Positions 50,040 to 63,317 of a stretch of DNA of 64,000 nt are shown here, piece after piece (positions within the stretch are counted from its first letter, which is position 1; each line of letters begins with the position of its first letter). The notes beneath the pieces were generated by a model. That model did not search any database. It saw only the letters and a program-made list of their open reading frames with translations, and was not told the origin of the DNA. The DNA lies in assembly GCF_021130785.1 (NCBI RefSeq), contig NC_060212.1, forward strand, positions 147,089,501 to 147,153,500. Direction: 5' to 3'. This DNA is from Homalodisca vitripennis (lineage: Eukaryota; Arthropoda; Insecta; Hemiptera; Cicadellidae). A program made the translations under genes and the position numbers.

Positions 50040-52330
50040 CGTGGCTGAGGGGCCGTTGCAAGTTGCATGCTATAGTGATGGATCACGTATTTGTCTGCAG
50101 TAATTTTCCCATACCACAATTCCGTACTGGAGGTTAGATTCACACAGAGCGTAGTAAGTGAGCTTTGCCGTTGCTGTATCACCAATACATTTTATTCTGC
50201 GCATTAAATATAATACTGTACTGAGCTTATTACTTAGGGAATCTATGAGGTCAGTCTAAGCAAGACGGTCATCAATTATCATGCCCAGGTACTTTGAAGT
50301 AGTAGTTTCCTCCAGACTTGGTAGTCTTCTTGATGTTTCTTTGTGCCTTCCTAGAAAAATGTGCTTTGTTTTATTATAATTTATAACATGATGACTGTAT
50401 CAAATTGCCATATTTACAGCAGTTCAAAATACAGAGTTCATATTAATAGCAATGTCGCGTTTAGCGTATGTTGCTATTTCCAGTTGTTCCGGTTGTTTTT
50501 ATCCAGGAAAAGGACGGTATTATCAGCATACATCAGTGCATGACTGTAGGTTTGCACGTAGCTAGGAATTTGTTTATGAAAATAAACAAAACAGGCCCTA
50601 GAAGAGATCCTTGTGGTACACTGCTATTAGTGATCTGTGGCAGTTATATATCTGTTGTGTTAATCCGTTGCTGGTGTGGTCTATTTCGACAACTTTTCTT
50701 CTTTTTGTCAGCCAACTTTTTATCCAAGTCATATGATTGTCCTTTTTCTCAAAATTCGGCAGTTTGTCTAAAATATGTGTTTGGCTAAGGCAATCGAAGT
50801 CCTTAGAGCAGTCGAGCAGGTTAGAAGTGATTATGTTACCTTTTTTCAATTGGTCTGTTAGGAATTCAACAAGGTTACTAAGCGCTGTTGTCTACCTCCC
50901 AGTCTGAAATCAGTGTCGCTGATATGAAAGGAGTTTTTTTGACAAATGTTACTGCTTGGGAAACTGCTCAAAATAATGTTTTCCTTAACTATAGAAACAG
51001 TTGGTATCAGTGATATCGTCCGGTTGGTTGGTGCTTCCTTGTTTGAGCTTTGAGCTTTGGATAAACTTTAAATATTCTTAAAATAGATTGAAATATTCCA
51101 GAGGTAAAAGATTTTTTATGAAATTAAAAAGAGGGCCAATTATTTCATATTTTCAACAGTTTTGAAGAGGATTTCAATGTTTGAATTAGATTATCTACCT
51201 TTTCTATGGGTGTAGTATTAAATTTAAAATATTTGGATTTGAGTTTGATAGTATTCTTAGACCATAGCTTGCTTTTGATATATTGCATCTTCAGCTATGC
51301 TTATAAAAACATTATGAAAGGCTTTTGAATGGGTCAGTTATGAGTTCTCTTTGTATGTATAATGCTGTGGCCAGGGGCTTTTCCTCTTTTGGCTTCCTCT
51401 ATGGAGTGATGATTTGCCATCTGCCACTGTTATCCCATAAATGTTTTCTTGGCGTCTCAGATATTTCAGCCGAAGTTTTTTTATTGAGCTAAATTATTTT
51501 TGTCTCGATATTACTTTCAGTTATCTTATTTAAGTCTTGAGCTTCAATAGCCTGTCTCCTCAAGCGCGTTGCTATGGGATCAGTTACAGCTTTGCTTATT
51601 TAGTTTTGTTTTTATTCTCATTTTTGTCAAAGGGCATTTCATAACTACTGCGTTAGAAAGAATACTGCAAAATATCCATTGTTTGAGCTGTAGGCTACTG
51701 TTCAGTTTTGCTGAAGAAGGAGAGCATTTAGCGTGAGCAAATTTCTTGTACTCATGTTTCTGCATTTAGGAGATATTGGCCTAACTGCAGGTTAGAGACA
51801 ATGTGTCTCTTGTATGTCCATTTTCTGTCAAAATCACTTAGTCAGGTGTAAGATGTTGATGAGGGTATTCAAACACTCGATTTTATTGGAAATTCTGTGT
51901 TTCTTTTAAGGTAGGATAGTAAGGGATCTATGTTTTACTTTGTAATGTTTAGGGCTATGTTGTATAGTGCTGTTTAGGAATTGATTCCTAGTGCTTTATG
52001 ATGCTCTAAAAACACGATTTTGATCTCTCTGAAGAGAATCGGGCTAGTGAATATCTGCTTGTACTTGGATTTGTTGACCATATGTAGTTGACGATGGTAG
52101 ATGCATGAAAGGATGAGCATATTTATTGAATATGGGATCAGTATTTATTTGTGGAAAGAGTTTACTTCAGTTTTTATACACGTTTTCAATATAAAAATGT
52201 TTACGATTACTGTAAAAATCTTTCAGACCTTAATCCTCAGCTCTTTTTTAGCATTCATTGAAGGTTCTTGCATTGATTTTTGGTATAGGTGTTTATCCGT
52301 TTTTATTGCAGGTTTGTCTGTTTCTTGAGA
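50040..52330 (-). mobile_element. Decayed LINE (Jockey/CR1-like) with RT motifs
   Basis: On the minus strand, from right to left, the frames are heavily broken. A loose endonuclease-like part with SLARFSSERSKS (about 52060) is followed by RT: APTNRTISLIPTVS (motif 2, near 51020), LLDCSKDFDCLSQTHILDKL (motif A region, near 50800), VPQGSLLGPVLF (motif B, near 50600) and LMYADNTVLFLDK (motif C, near 50525). Next come YLGMIIDDRLA and LRYG-type LQYGIVVWEN (near 50280-50120), the connection region. The catalytic YADD is YADN. Order and motifs fit a non-LTR retrotransposon ORF2. The right boundary is uncertain, because the sequence beyond about 51800 is weakly matched. Confidence 0.72.
50598..50849 (-). 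pseudogene. Reverse-transcriptase fragment of the LINE
   Basis: An 83-codon frame with LLDCSKDFDCLSQTHILDKL, then WIKSWLTKRRKVVEIDHTSNGL. The Asp of the LLD.SK.FD motif (catalytic motif A) is present. In the family the next block would be the VPQGS motif, which here lies in a shifted frame downstream (about 50610-50580). The copy is therefore non-functional. Confidence 0.8.
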
Positions 52331-52554
52331 TTAGTAATGAGACTTTTTCTGCTACAGTGGTAGTCATTGAATGGTCAAGTTTTTTACTGCAGGTGTGACT
52401 CACTCCTGAGGCTGTATTTCGGTTTGTTCAGCCATAGGTATGGTCAAGGTGTTGGTTTGTCTTTTAATTAGTTTAAGTTTTGATAATGAAATCTATGTGA
52501 TCTAAATTTATTAATTACACATTTAGTGTTGTACCTACTGTAGTATAATTAATT
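52331..52554. other. Short non-coding interval
   Basis: Nothing recognised. Confidence 0.4.
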
Positions 52555-52730
52555 CTTCAGCAGAGCGTTAGCGAAGCTTACCACTCGAGAGGTCGGAACA
52601 AATTTATTACTATACCTTGCTGTCAGCCTGCCTATATACCTATCGGTCTATCTGTCCGGATGATATATCCAAAACTAAATGATTTATAGACTTCAAATTT
52701 ATATCTTTTATCTACCAGAGGGATGAAAAA
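52555..52730. repeat. Dispersed repeat family A, copy 4 (front part only)
   Basis: Carries AGCGAAGCTTACCACTCGAG, TATCGGTCTATCTGTCCGGA, TGATATATCCAAAACTAAAT and TATAGACTTCAAATTT, then diverges. The back half of the family is not recognisable. Confidence 0.65.
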
Positions 52731-53329
52731 ATATTCTTACCTGAATGAGAATAAAATTTCTCGAAATTTGGGAAGATTTAAAATTTTGCTCGCTAGCTAT
52801 GTTACGTACAATGTGGTGTGACGTACCTTGTAATTATTTTTAATCCCACCTCTCTTTCGGTTCTCAGTGACTTAATTACATAATATGTGTGATACTTATA
52901 GAAGATATGCATCTTTGATAACAAGGAACGCCTTAATGCCCATGTATGTGGATTTAAAGGTTTCAAGAATTGGTTTGTTCAAGAAGTTACATATTTCACT
53001 GAAAACGAGTCCGCTTGAGAAAGGCTACATTTAATATCAGCAGAGCTACTATTATTAGCGAGAACAGAGAGTTTGTCGTTGGATGACATGAGTTGGATAA
53101 AGTAATCCGCAGCCAAGTCCTTTAGTGTAGGACGTGCTAAAAGGAAAAGCACGTTCTACGACAACGCCTGGACTCTAGACGACGTGACCTTATTGTCTTT
53201 TATTTTATTTGTATACTTCAACAAATCTCTAAAGTAATAGTTTTTTTATAAAATTCTATAAATTAAATTATGAATTTCTCATCTTTGTTTATATAAGGTT
53301 TTGACACCTTTTGGTTGTGGATATTGGAG

Positions 53330-53331
<2 letters not shown>
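52731..53331. other. Non-coding, with a 12-bp hairpin
   Basis: No gene recognised. A hairpin with 12-bp arms (53127-53138 and 53148-53159, one G-T wobble) and a 9-nt loop lies in a less AT-rich patch. Confidence 0.45.

Positions 53332-53390
<59 letters not shown>
53332..53390. repeat. (CA)n microsatellite
   Basis: CA run with one AAACA interruption near 53376. Confidence 0.95.
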
Positions 53391-53391
<1 letters not shown>

Positions 53392-53644
53392 CCTGGAGAT
53401 CCCTTTAGTTATAACTGAAAGTTATATAATATGAAGATATACTATGTGACTACTTATTGAAAATCTCGGGTTATACTGAGTAAAGTGGTATAAGGATTGT
53501 TCAGTATTGTTGAATGCAACAATCAACAATTTCAACAATATGACAGCTGTTTAAATAGCCCAGAAGAGTGATGTGCAATAGGGTGATAAAATCGATTTGA
53601 AATATTTACGTTAGGAGATTTTTATTACTTGGGGAAAGTGTTGT

Positions 53645-54005
53645 ACTGGACCGAGCTTTAGCAAAACCTATCATTCGAGTTGCTGGAAAAATTCCATTTG
53701 TCTGTCTCTCTCTGTCTGCTTGTCTGTCCGTCGGTCTATCTGTCTGTCTTGTCTGAAATTTATCTCGAATAGACATGAAATTTTCATGAAACTTCATTTC
53801 TTTATGAGGAACACTGAGTTCGATTATTGTGCATGTCACTCCATTACATCAGGCTGACCGTTAACTTTACATCGGTATTATGTGTAACCATGACAACAAC
53901 GAGAATATAGAAGAATAAGTATATTTAAGTTGTAAACAAGCTCAGTACACTCATAAGAGACTTATTATACATGTGACACTACTCACATAGCCCCACTACT
54001 CTAAC
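53645..54005. repeat. Dispersed repeat family A, copy 5 (best preserved)
   Basis: Contains the entire family order: CATTCGAGTTGCTGG, a run of TCTG words, TCTCGAATAGACATGAAAT, a GAAACTTCATTTCTTTATG block, GAGGAACACTGAGTTCGAT, GCATGTCACTCCATTACAT, CATCGGTATTATG, AACGAGAATATAGAAGAATA and TTGTAAACAAGCTCAGTACA. It ends near TGTGACACTACTCACATAG. No coding frame. Confidence 0.78.
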
Positions 54006-54281
54006 ACATTTAAAATAATTACTTGGTGATTTGGTATGAAAAACTGTATTATTTAAACATTGATGTAAAACAAATCCAAATAAAAAAAATATGAATGATA
54101 AATGTGGAAAGGTTTCGATAAACTAAGACTTAATTAAAATATTCTACACATCAACTCTTAACATCAATTCTACATACACAAGAATAAACTGATGTAATAT
54201 GTACAACCATAGAATTTGGCCGAGTTGCTGTTCACTCTTTTTCAATATATTTTCTTATCGTTTTAGATTAATAAAAAGTTT

Positions 54282-54284
<3 letters not shown>

Positions 54285-54370
<86 letters not shown>
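54285..54370. repeat. (CA)n microsatellite
   Basis: Pure CA run of about 43 units. Confidence 0.95.
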
Positions 54371-54375
<5 letters not shown>

Positions 54376-57300
54376 ATAAAATGGCATCTACAAATTTTAA
54401 GAAGGACATTAATAGACAGACAACAGTACTGACCCTTTTCAGTTAACTCAACTCTTCAACGCTGGGCAGATATATGAATATTTGACCCCGCATAAATCCT
54501 GAAGCTCTAGCGGTAATTTATTCACCCTTGTAAAGTTAATTATTCAAAAGAGACCTCAGGCTATATGTGCATGATGAGCCAGTAACGTAATTTCTGTGCA
54601 CCAGAACGGGTTTAAAGGAAATTTAATCCATTTTTGTATAACATGATTCGGTTGTATAACCTAATTAATTGTTTTCCACATAATCTACAGCCGTAGGTCA
54701 ATTTGCATCTGTGTCGAAATTCTAGCCAATTTGTTGTATGGGTCACTGTCTTACAATTCATTTTTGTTCTCTTCTAGAAGTTAAGCCTTCTAACATGATA
54801 GCTTTCAAATTGATGAGTAATATTGTGTTTTATAACTCCCAATAAGTCATTTACACCACAATTTTATAAAAACTGTATACAATATGTATATCAAAATATA
54901 TGTAATATATGAAAAATCTAAAAAGTGATTCAGAATTAACCATTTAGTATGTTTCTGTAAAATAAAAGTTACTCTCAATTTGGCCTTTGAGTTCAGTTGA
55001 GAGTGTTTAAACTCAAAATATTTATGTTGGCCAACAGTGCGAAAGTACATGATTTTTTACGTGATAGAATATGAAAAATGTGAATCCGAAAACTTTAATA
55101 GGTACAAAATAGATTACACTCCAAACAAGTCTAATTTAAAAACTAAGCATTTTTGTAATTCGTAAAGTTTATAATGGTTGGTGAAATATTAAGGCAGTTA
55201 TCATCAAATTTAAATGTCTTTACTAAAGAAATGATCAAGTTAAGTAAAATGTAAGATAGTCAATTTTCTGTGGTAATTAATTAATATAACATAAATATTC
55301 GAAAACATGATGTCTGAAAACACGAATAAAGGCACACTACTGCCTTGTCGATATTAACAATACAAGTAAGTTGCTAGATTTCTTTTGTATTAAGTAGCGT
55401 ATTTACCTCTACATGTTTCCTTCATTGTGAATTTTATGAATATTGATTTAAAGGGTATATTTTTTAAAATTCTTTGTTAATTATTCTTAGTATATGTGTA
55501 TATTTATAAATTTAATTTTCAGTTTCTTCTATGAAGTTGTATTCTTATTTCAAACTCTATTGGTAAATAAAAAATGATTTATGTATAAAATATGTTGATT
55601 GATTTCGTTAACGGATTTTGACTAAGAAATTGACGTGGCCTAAGATATTACGATAATCGGCCACCTTGGAGGGTTAGGGGTGAAAACGATAGGATCAGGG
55701 AGCTTAACTGAGAAGAGGGCAGCTGTGGGGTGAAATGGCTCTACTGTTACAAGTAGACAGTGCCGTGTTTTGGTATCGAACAATAGAGCCTATACGTAAA
55801 CATATATAGCATTATATAGTATGGAAAGTGTGATCTTTTCAATATCAGTTCAAGCAAGTTTAATGTGTACTACTACGAGCTTCATGGTAGTAGAAAGTTC
55901 CAAACTCGTCGCAAATGGTTAAATACATATTTCTACAACTGGCTTAAACTGGCTCAAATATTATGTTATTTTGGATGTACCGTATGTATTGTGGATATGT
56001 ATTACGCATTGTAATTGTAACCGTGGTACTCGGGAACAAATTTGTAATGTGACTAAATTTAAGAATACACTGATATTTTATAGGTATATTTTTTTACCAT
56101 ACACTGGTACTCTTAATTTTTTATCGTTTCAGGTTTTCCATTTCCTTGATCCAATAGTAACATTTTTACAAAAATAGTTTAGTTTTTTGGAGATTCTCAC
56201 AAAGTCCAATATGGCGAGTGTATGATTGTACGGATATTTGACAGAATACACAATATCTTTAAGTAAGACTCGCATTTTATCTGCTTAAATAACTTGTTAT
56301 TAATTATTTGTTGACGCTTATACAGTAATAGTAATTATATTATAATATTGTACTATACTATCATATCTATTTATATCTCATAAAAAATTATTTTTGTACC
56401 AAATACAATGAGTGATGTTTTCTCACAATAACCGGGAAATAATAGCGAATAATAAAAAAGCGAAACACAATAAATACTAATATTACATTCCAAACGTAAA
56501 TTGTATATCCAGAAAAGAATATTTTGTAAAATTTTAATTTGTTTTGGATTTTACCTTAGAATATGAAAATTTAATGAAATAAAATAAAGTTAAGACATGA
56601 GTCATCGTGCAATTAGTTCTACATAGTTGTGTTTCAATGAGATCTTCAGTATCCCCATAATAATTTGGAGTTAGTAAAGTTTTATATTATTTGTTTATTT
56701 ATTTATATCGAGGTAAATTCCATTTTAGCATTAAAATATTGTAAAGTATACTTAATATGATATCACTTAACCATAAGATATATTTTTCAATAATGAATTC
56801 CTCAAGATAGATTAAATTAAATAATAAAATATTACAAACAAATAAATTGTAATATGTAATACAAAGACCTTACTAACCATTAAATGTTAATAATAAATGT
56901 TAGTAATAAAAAACAGTAACAATACAATAAATAATGTGATAATAATAATAATAATAATAAATACGCATATATAGTAATATAAAAATAGGAAGGTTAATGT
57001 GTTAACGTATTAAGTTTGTACTGAATAAATAACAGTGTATAATGAGTAAGAATGTATTGTGTATGTGGTAGAGGGGAAGTCTGTTGTATGTATGTTTCAC
57101 ATATGATAGGATATCAAAGCTATAATAATTAACAATATTAAAATAGAGAAATAAAGCAAAGCTTACAATTAACATCTGTGAAACATAAGTTATGTGCTTT
57201 GGTATTTGTTTGCGTGCGTGCATGTGTTTGTATGCAAATTTATATTAGTGTAATTCAGAGTCAAGTTTATGTTTAAAGGACGCCAGACTGTTGCTGAACT

Positions 57301-57728
57301 GTCATTTATTTAATGGAGTTAATTTTCATAACATACTCCTCAAATGGACTTCTTAGCTCATTTAAAACACCTGTATGGATATTATTATACCATTGATTAT
57401 CTATTTTCCTGTGTTCTTGTATAAGTAAGTCTGATGTATGAGCTAAGGTTATCTTTCGAACCAAAGAACAATTATCACTGTGTGAGTTTAAAACGATATA
57501 TGTGCAATTATGCAATTGCAAAGTAATGAGAAATCCTTAACACTGAATCTTTGGAAAGGATTTTGCTAGAGATTACTTGATCCATTCTGATGCTACAACC
57601 CTTATACTCTTTCTTTACGGGTAAGACTCTCTGATCCTGGATTCACTTTGCCTCTTAGCTTCGCTCTCGTCTCAAATTCCACGTGCTTTTAGTCTAGTAA
57701 CAATTCACAAATATTTTAACGGTCTTTA
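54371..57728. other. Non-coding stretch, nothing recognised
   Basis: AT-rich, with a short AAT repeat (56941-56961). Frames of 67-73 codons (54847-55050, 55971-56177, 57002-57223, 57306-57521) show no motif and look like chance. Confidence 0.45.
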
Positions 57729-57729
57729 C

Positions 57730-57777
57730 TATATCATTACAAAGCGTATTTCTTTAAATACGATTTGTAATGATATA
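57730..57777. other. Near-perfect 22-bp inverted repeat with 4-nt loop
   Basis: Arm 57730-57751 and arm 57756-57777 are reverse complements with one mismatch (C in AAAGCG against A in CGATTT). The loop is CTTT. It could form a cruciform or a short RNA hairpin. The stem is shorter and the loop smaller than a usual microRNA precursor. Confidence 0.85.
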
Positions 57778-59936
57778 TTTTGTGATATTTAGCATTTCAT
57801 TTAATAATTTTATTAGTTGGTAATACATTTTACGTCGTAATAGTTATATAACATTATATTGTTGCATAAGCATTGACTGACAGAACAATTCTCCACGAGA
57901 GTGATTGGGCTTTGGATTTACCTATCCAGCGTGTTCTAAAATATATTGTGTCATATTTTAGCTCTGTACAATATAGCCTACAATATATTGTTTAGTTATT
58001 AATCTCTAAACAATTAATTTTTATCATAGTTACAGAACTGTTTTCAATAACAGACAATTCTCTTGGGAGCAACGCTGGAATTATGATGTCAACTCTCTAC
58101 ATAAATTACGTAGATTGGATCGTATATTGTCATGTTTAGACTCATTGTTCGCCTCGCGCAATCATTGTCCAATCTCATCAGTAACTCTAGCCTTTCATAA
58201 TACTTAAAACTAATTAAATATACTGATATTAAACGTTAATAATCTTGCCTAGCTTCAATAATAATATATAGTTTTATTAATCTGTGTATGCGCATAATAT
58301 TTCTTTTAATTATACGAGTTTATAAATTTAATTTTAGAAAAATCACAGTTTTTAAGGTAGTGAATGTTTTGAAAACACATAAGAACAAACATACAAATAG
58401 TAATAATAATAATATAATATTTGTTTACGATGTCTAATAAATGTTATAATATTGTTTTAAATTTGTATAGACATCACCTTGGTACCCTAAATATATAAAA
58501 ATGGAGAAATAAAGATAGTTATTGTGTTTATAAGGCTACATTATATTTAATACTCGTGTATAGGCGTTAGAAACATACTCACACCTTTTTACCGAAACTA
58601 AACCTGATGAATGGTGGGGATCAACAGAACTATCACTTTGTAGCTTCATGTTTAAAGATGTGGCAATACCACCATCCATTATCTCCGTAATTTCTAATGG
58701 TAATCCACCAAACAATCACCATAATAATTCACATTCACTATATAGCAATGTTTATTTGAAGAACCTTAATACAGTTTTAAAACTACAAGCCAGGCCGTAC
58801 AAAAGTAGAGAAAATACGAATCCCACTGCTCAGTATAGTATTTTACATCACAATAGGCCTACTGCATTGCCTTGCGATGTAAAGCAAGGTAAAGCTTGTT
58901 GTTGGCAGGATTTGCTAGACGTGCTTTGGTTAGGACTTAGGTTCAGAATTATCGAACCACAACTCTGACATGAATAGAATATTTTTATCCTTAAGGATAA
59001 ACCCAAACTGACAAATGAATGCTTTCTATTTTATCGGCCTCGCTTTAAGTAATTAAGTTTTGTAGATATATTACAATTACTTTTAAAGTGATCCCCAACT
59101 TTTCACACAAAAAGAACATAATGTTAAAAAATCGTATTTTTAGGTCCTAATATTAAAACTGTATTATTCCTTTGGATAAAAGATTATAAAATAAGGAAGA
59201 TTTGCTCTGTTTATACGTAACTATGATATAACACAAACAATAACATTACGATAGAATGAAATATAACAAAAGTAACAGAAATCTCCTAAAAAGCCCTAAC
59301 GACTTTTATCGTTAAATATCGTTTGATGGACACATCCAAGATATGTACAAATACTATGTTCACGCGTTTATTGATATCTCGATAATTAGAATCGTCATTT
59401 CGTTAATCTATATAAATAAACCTTCAAAACTAATAATCTACATGTTTTGATATTTACTTATGTTTTGGAAGAAATGTTACGTTTCTGATTGGTGGAAATA
59501 TTCACGATTCCAACACGATGAGTTCCATGATTATTTTAATCAAATTTATTCTAAATATCGTCATACTAAACATTAATAAGGAGTAATTGGGGGGGATAAA
59601 TGTACGCACGAACCAACATGTATGCGCGCTTGCCCTGAAAAATAATCACGTACCACTTTTAGCACGTTCTAAAAGCTGTATTAAGACTGACTGTATCTCA
59701 AACCAAATGTTTCCACTTCAATCCAACATTGGTATTTTCATCATAATCAATGAAGAGAGCATACAAAGAAACCTGAAAGTAAGCACGCGGAAGATATGAG
59801 TTAGGGAAAGATTAGACTCACGCGATCAGAGGATTCTTCCAGAGTCAGGTTCCCCGGTGAATGTTTGTTTTTTGTTATTGTTTTATTATTGTTATTATTC
59901 TTTTATTATATACTAGCAAAATTTTGTATTCATACT
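57778..59936. other. Non-coding stretch, nothing recognised
   Basis: AT-rich. The 106-codon plus frame at 58648-58968 (Asn/His-rich start, less AT-rich end) and the 70-codon frame at 59587-59799 show no domain I recognise. Confidence 0.35.
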
Positions 59937-60245
59937 AGTATTAATTGTTGCTAATTTGCTATTTATCGTTATTGTATTCACATTAGCATTTATTCTTGTT
60001 AATTATTTGCTATATCGTTGTTGATTTTGATATTATTATTGTTGTTTTCTTTAATATTATTATTATTATTGTTTTTTTTTCAATATTGCTATTATATTGT
60101 TGTTGAATTCTCATTAGCATTTATTCTTGTTAATTGTTTGCTATATCGTTGTTGTTCTTGATATTATTGTTGTTTTCTTTAATATTATTATTATTGTTGT
60201 TTTTTTTCAATATTACTATTACTATTATATTGTTATTGATATTGT
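59937..60245. repeat. TTG/ATT-rich low-complexity region with a 131-bp tandem duplication
   Basis: The segment from CATTAGCATTTATTCTTG at 59981 recurs at 60112, period 131 bp, with small changes. Within it are short ATT and TTG runs. Confidence 0.8.
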
Positions 60246-60249
60246 CTTG

Positions 60250-60486
60250 TCGATGCGTGGACTCTCTGTCTTTGATCATGTACTGAGATGGTGTATTGTG
60301 GCAGATCTGAATGTAGCAAGGACTGGTATTCAGGTCAACATAGTTTTGTGTTCTGCTGCCATAAATATTGTATTAGTTTTAAACGTTGATGTTGTCTTAG
60401 ATTATGATCATTTTTCTTTGTGTCAGCCTTAGTTTTGTACTTATCTGTAAAATGGAGTTTTCCGTATATAAATAAATAAATAAATT
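60250..60486 (+). mobile_element. Possible LINE 3' end with (AAAT)n tail
   Basis: A less AT-rich stretch ends in TAAATAAATAAATAAAT (60470-60486), the tail form seen, in reverse orientation, on the LINE at 27125-27845. The open frame upstream (to 60432) gives no identifiable ORF2 motif, so this is a weak call. Confidence 0.25.
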
Positions 60487-63317
60487 AGAAGCCTAAATAT
60501 CATCACACTGTGTAAGTTCGTCGTTCCCATGTCTAAGTTTAGATTCCCACAACTTATTAAGTTACATTAACGTGCCTGTAGCTGAATACAGCACAGATCT
60601 CACCGAGCGCTGTTGGCTATGGGTCGTAAAACGTCACTTGGATACTTTTATTATGTATCGTCAGTTTATTGGCTCGGTTTAACGATACTTGTCACATCTC
60701 GGAAACACCAGTTCTATCGTTAGCTGTTTATTGCTGTATTTTGTTTATTACATATAAAATTGTAATTTGTGATCAAGTATTATTCAGATTAAAACATTTC
60801 ATGAATCTAATCCGACAATTTAAATTTCTATAAATTCCACCTTGAACAAAGTTTAGCACCATCCAGAATAAGAATAATATAACTACTAATAAATTTTTCA
60901 TTATGTCGAAGGTGCCTCTATAGGGTCCCCACCTGAAATTAAAGAAATGCAGACTGATATAATACATAAAGAAAGTAGGTTTAATGATTAAGAGCCATCT
61001 TGATAGCGGAAATCTTGATGAATACAGCGCAGTAGCCCGCAAGAACTCTTTCTTTAATCATTTGGACGAGTATTAGTTGCATCTTAAAAATGAGATACTT
61101 CCTATACCACTAAAGTAAAAAGGAAGTTTAACACTGTTCTTAAGGCCGCTATTCGACAGAGGAAACACAATATAACAGACAAATATAGTATTTTAATCAT
61201 TTGTATAGTTCTACGTAACGAAATCACAGACATTCTAGAAATTAATAAAATGGTTTTTGACTTGTAAATATTCGGGTGTGCAGAGTGCAAGCGAAACGAG
61301 AGTTGGGTAATACCCGATAATGATCTAAATTTACCTTAAAATAGTAAATTATCAATTTAAAATTTTGCAATCAGCAATTATCATCCTCAGCACCTGAAAA
61401 ATTGCTATAATGCACTAGAATACCTGCATTAATTATAATAATCCATAGGATGTTTCAGTATTTGTTTTAATTGTTGTTAAGACATATTAAAATGACACTA
61501 GTGGCGGGCTAGACATGAAATGGTTCTATACAATAACATCTGTTTATAGAACTTTACACACGTTCGTAGTTTCGTACGAGTAAATATAAATGTAATGATC
61601 AAGATTGACCCAAATTTAAAGATAATCTTGGTTTCAGAATAATTTATTGCAGGCCGATGCAATTTGTTACTGACATTTTTATGCGCAAAGTAATAGCGTA
61701 GCCGAAGAAACACAACGATAACCACAGTTTTTTAATAGCAAGAGAACAAATGTTAATAACACCTCTATATTGTGGTCATCTTTTAATACGATATATTTGG
61801 TTTAGCCGCACAGCTCTGGTAAACCTCTCCATTGGAAATCGCTTAGCGCCTTCCGCCCGTAATTCATTGCTCTGCAGCGGTTTTCTGTCAACAGACCGGC
61901 AACGTATTCTTTTATTGCAATATTTCCTCGACGTATTTTATCATTGTTTTGGTGTCCACTTCGAATCCAAGGCTCATTGTTTATTCGAAAATTAGTATTA
62001 TCCTTTTAAAAGGTGCACATACTTCTATTCCACTCAAATTCTCTTGCTTATTTCTACAACAAAAGTCTTTGACCTTATAAAGATTGAAGTATGGCAATAG
62101 TTATTTTCCAAACTCAGTCTCTATCTCATAAAACCCCTCATATTTTCTCCAACTACAGCAATAACTATTGTAACGGGGCCATTTACTCCCGCCACCTATA
62201 ACCCCCAAACCACACTTTTACCATATCTCACTTGTTAGTACAAACGACAAGGTTCATGTGAGATGACGGTCGTAGTTTTGAGGCAGTAACTTCTGTTTCG
62301 AGCCCAAAGTACTTTCAATACCTGAAAATGGATTTATTATCAACCATTTACTTATTTCAGTTTCCGTATTATAATAAATAATTATTTAACAGTTTAAAAT
62401 GCAAAACACGAAAGGAAATATTTTATCTAAATATATAAAAATAAAGATCCTTTCATATCGTAATCTATTCAAAAGAACTTAAAAGCTAATAGCTTTTCTA
62501 CTACTCAACAGCCTTTATTCATGGCTTACAATAGTTTTAACATTCAATACATGTATAGAAACATTTAATTTTATCAAATACAGTTTTGTTTTTTTTTAAA
62601 TATATTTTAACATTTATCTATAAACATAAAAACACGAAGTGAATGGAGTAAAATTAGATGTATTTACAACGTTTTCATATTATTTATGTGTGATTATTTG
62701 GATATTTTATTTGCAAATTATGTTCCAATTCTATATGGTAACATGTAAAACAATAAACATTTGGCTGATATAGCAATTAGTATAGTGTAAAGCAAAATTG
62801 ATTATTTTTATGTAATAATACGATCCACTTTGCCTTTGTGAAGACAATTTTGCAGATATAAAGGGTCAGCAAATAATTTAAGTTTTTTTTAAGTAGGTAA
62901 GAATTATTAAATAATGTGATATCAAACGAAATAGAAAAGATGTGCATAAAATGTATAGCAAACTCATTAATTACTTTAAAGTATATCATAAAAAAATCTC
63001 TAGATTAGATAATGATAAATTCCTCTATTGTCTTCATCCACAACAATTTCTATTGTATCAGCGCCGTTTACCACCCTCCCCTCCACCAAGCACGCTACAT
63101 CTCCAATGCCGGGCCAGTAATGGCTACAAACGGTGAGGTCCCTTCTTTATGGGGCAGGTCAGCCGTAGATTTTCCGCTCGTTCTCTGCTTTCCCTGTCAC
63201 CATTGTAAAATATATGGTTAGTATGAGATAAAAAACTATATGCCATTGTTATGTGTAGGCGTAATGCAATAAGAGAAATATTCAAAATGAAATTACGTGA
63301 TCAAAAAAATTTGTAAT
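60487..63317. other. Non-coding stretch, nothing recognised
   Basis: Several chance frames of 62-89 codons occur on both strands (60773-61042, 61102-61290, 61498-61725, 61750-61995, 62777-62989, 62942-63221). None shows a known motif. Confidence 0.4.

Noticed and set aside
58648..58968. 106-codon plus-strand frame
   Set aside because: No motif, no support from neighbours, and mixed composition. It is probably chance.
59665..59690. Short palindrome around CTTTTAGCACG
   Set aside because: A 7-bp stem is within what is expected by chance in a window of this size.
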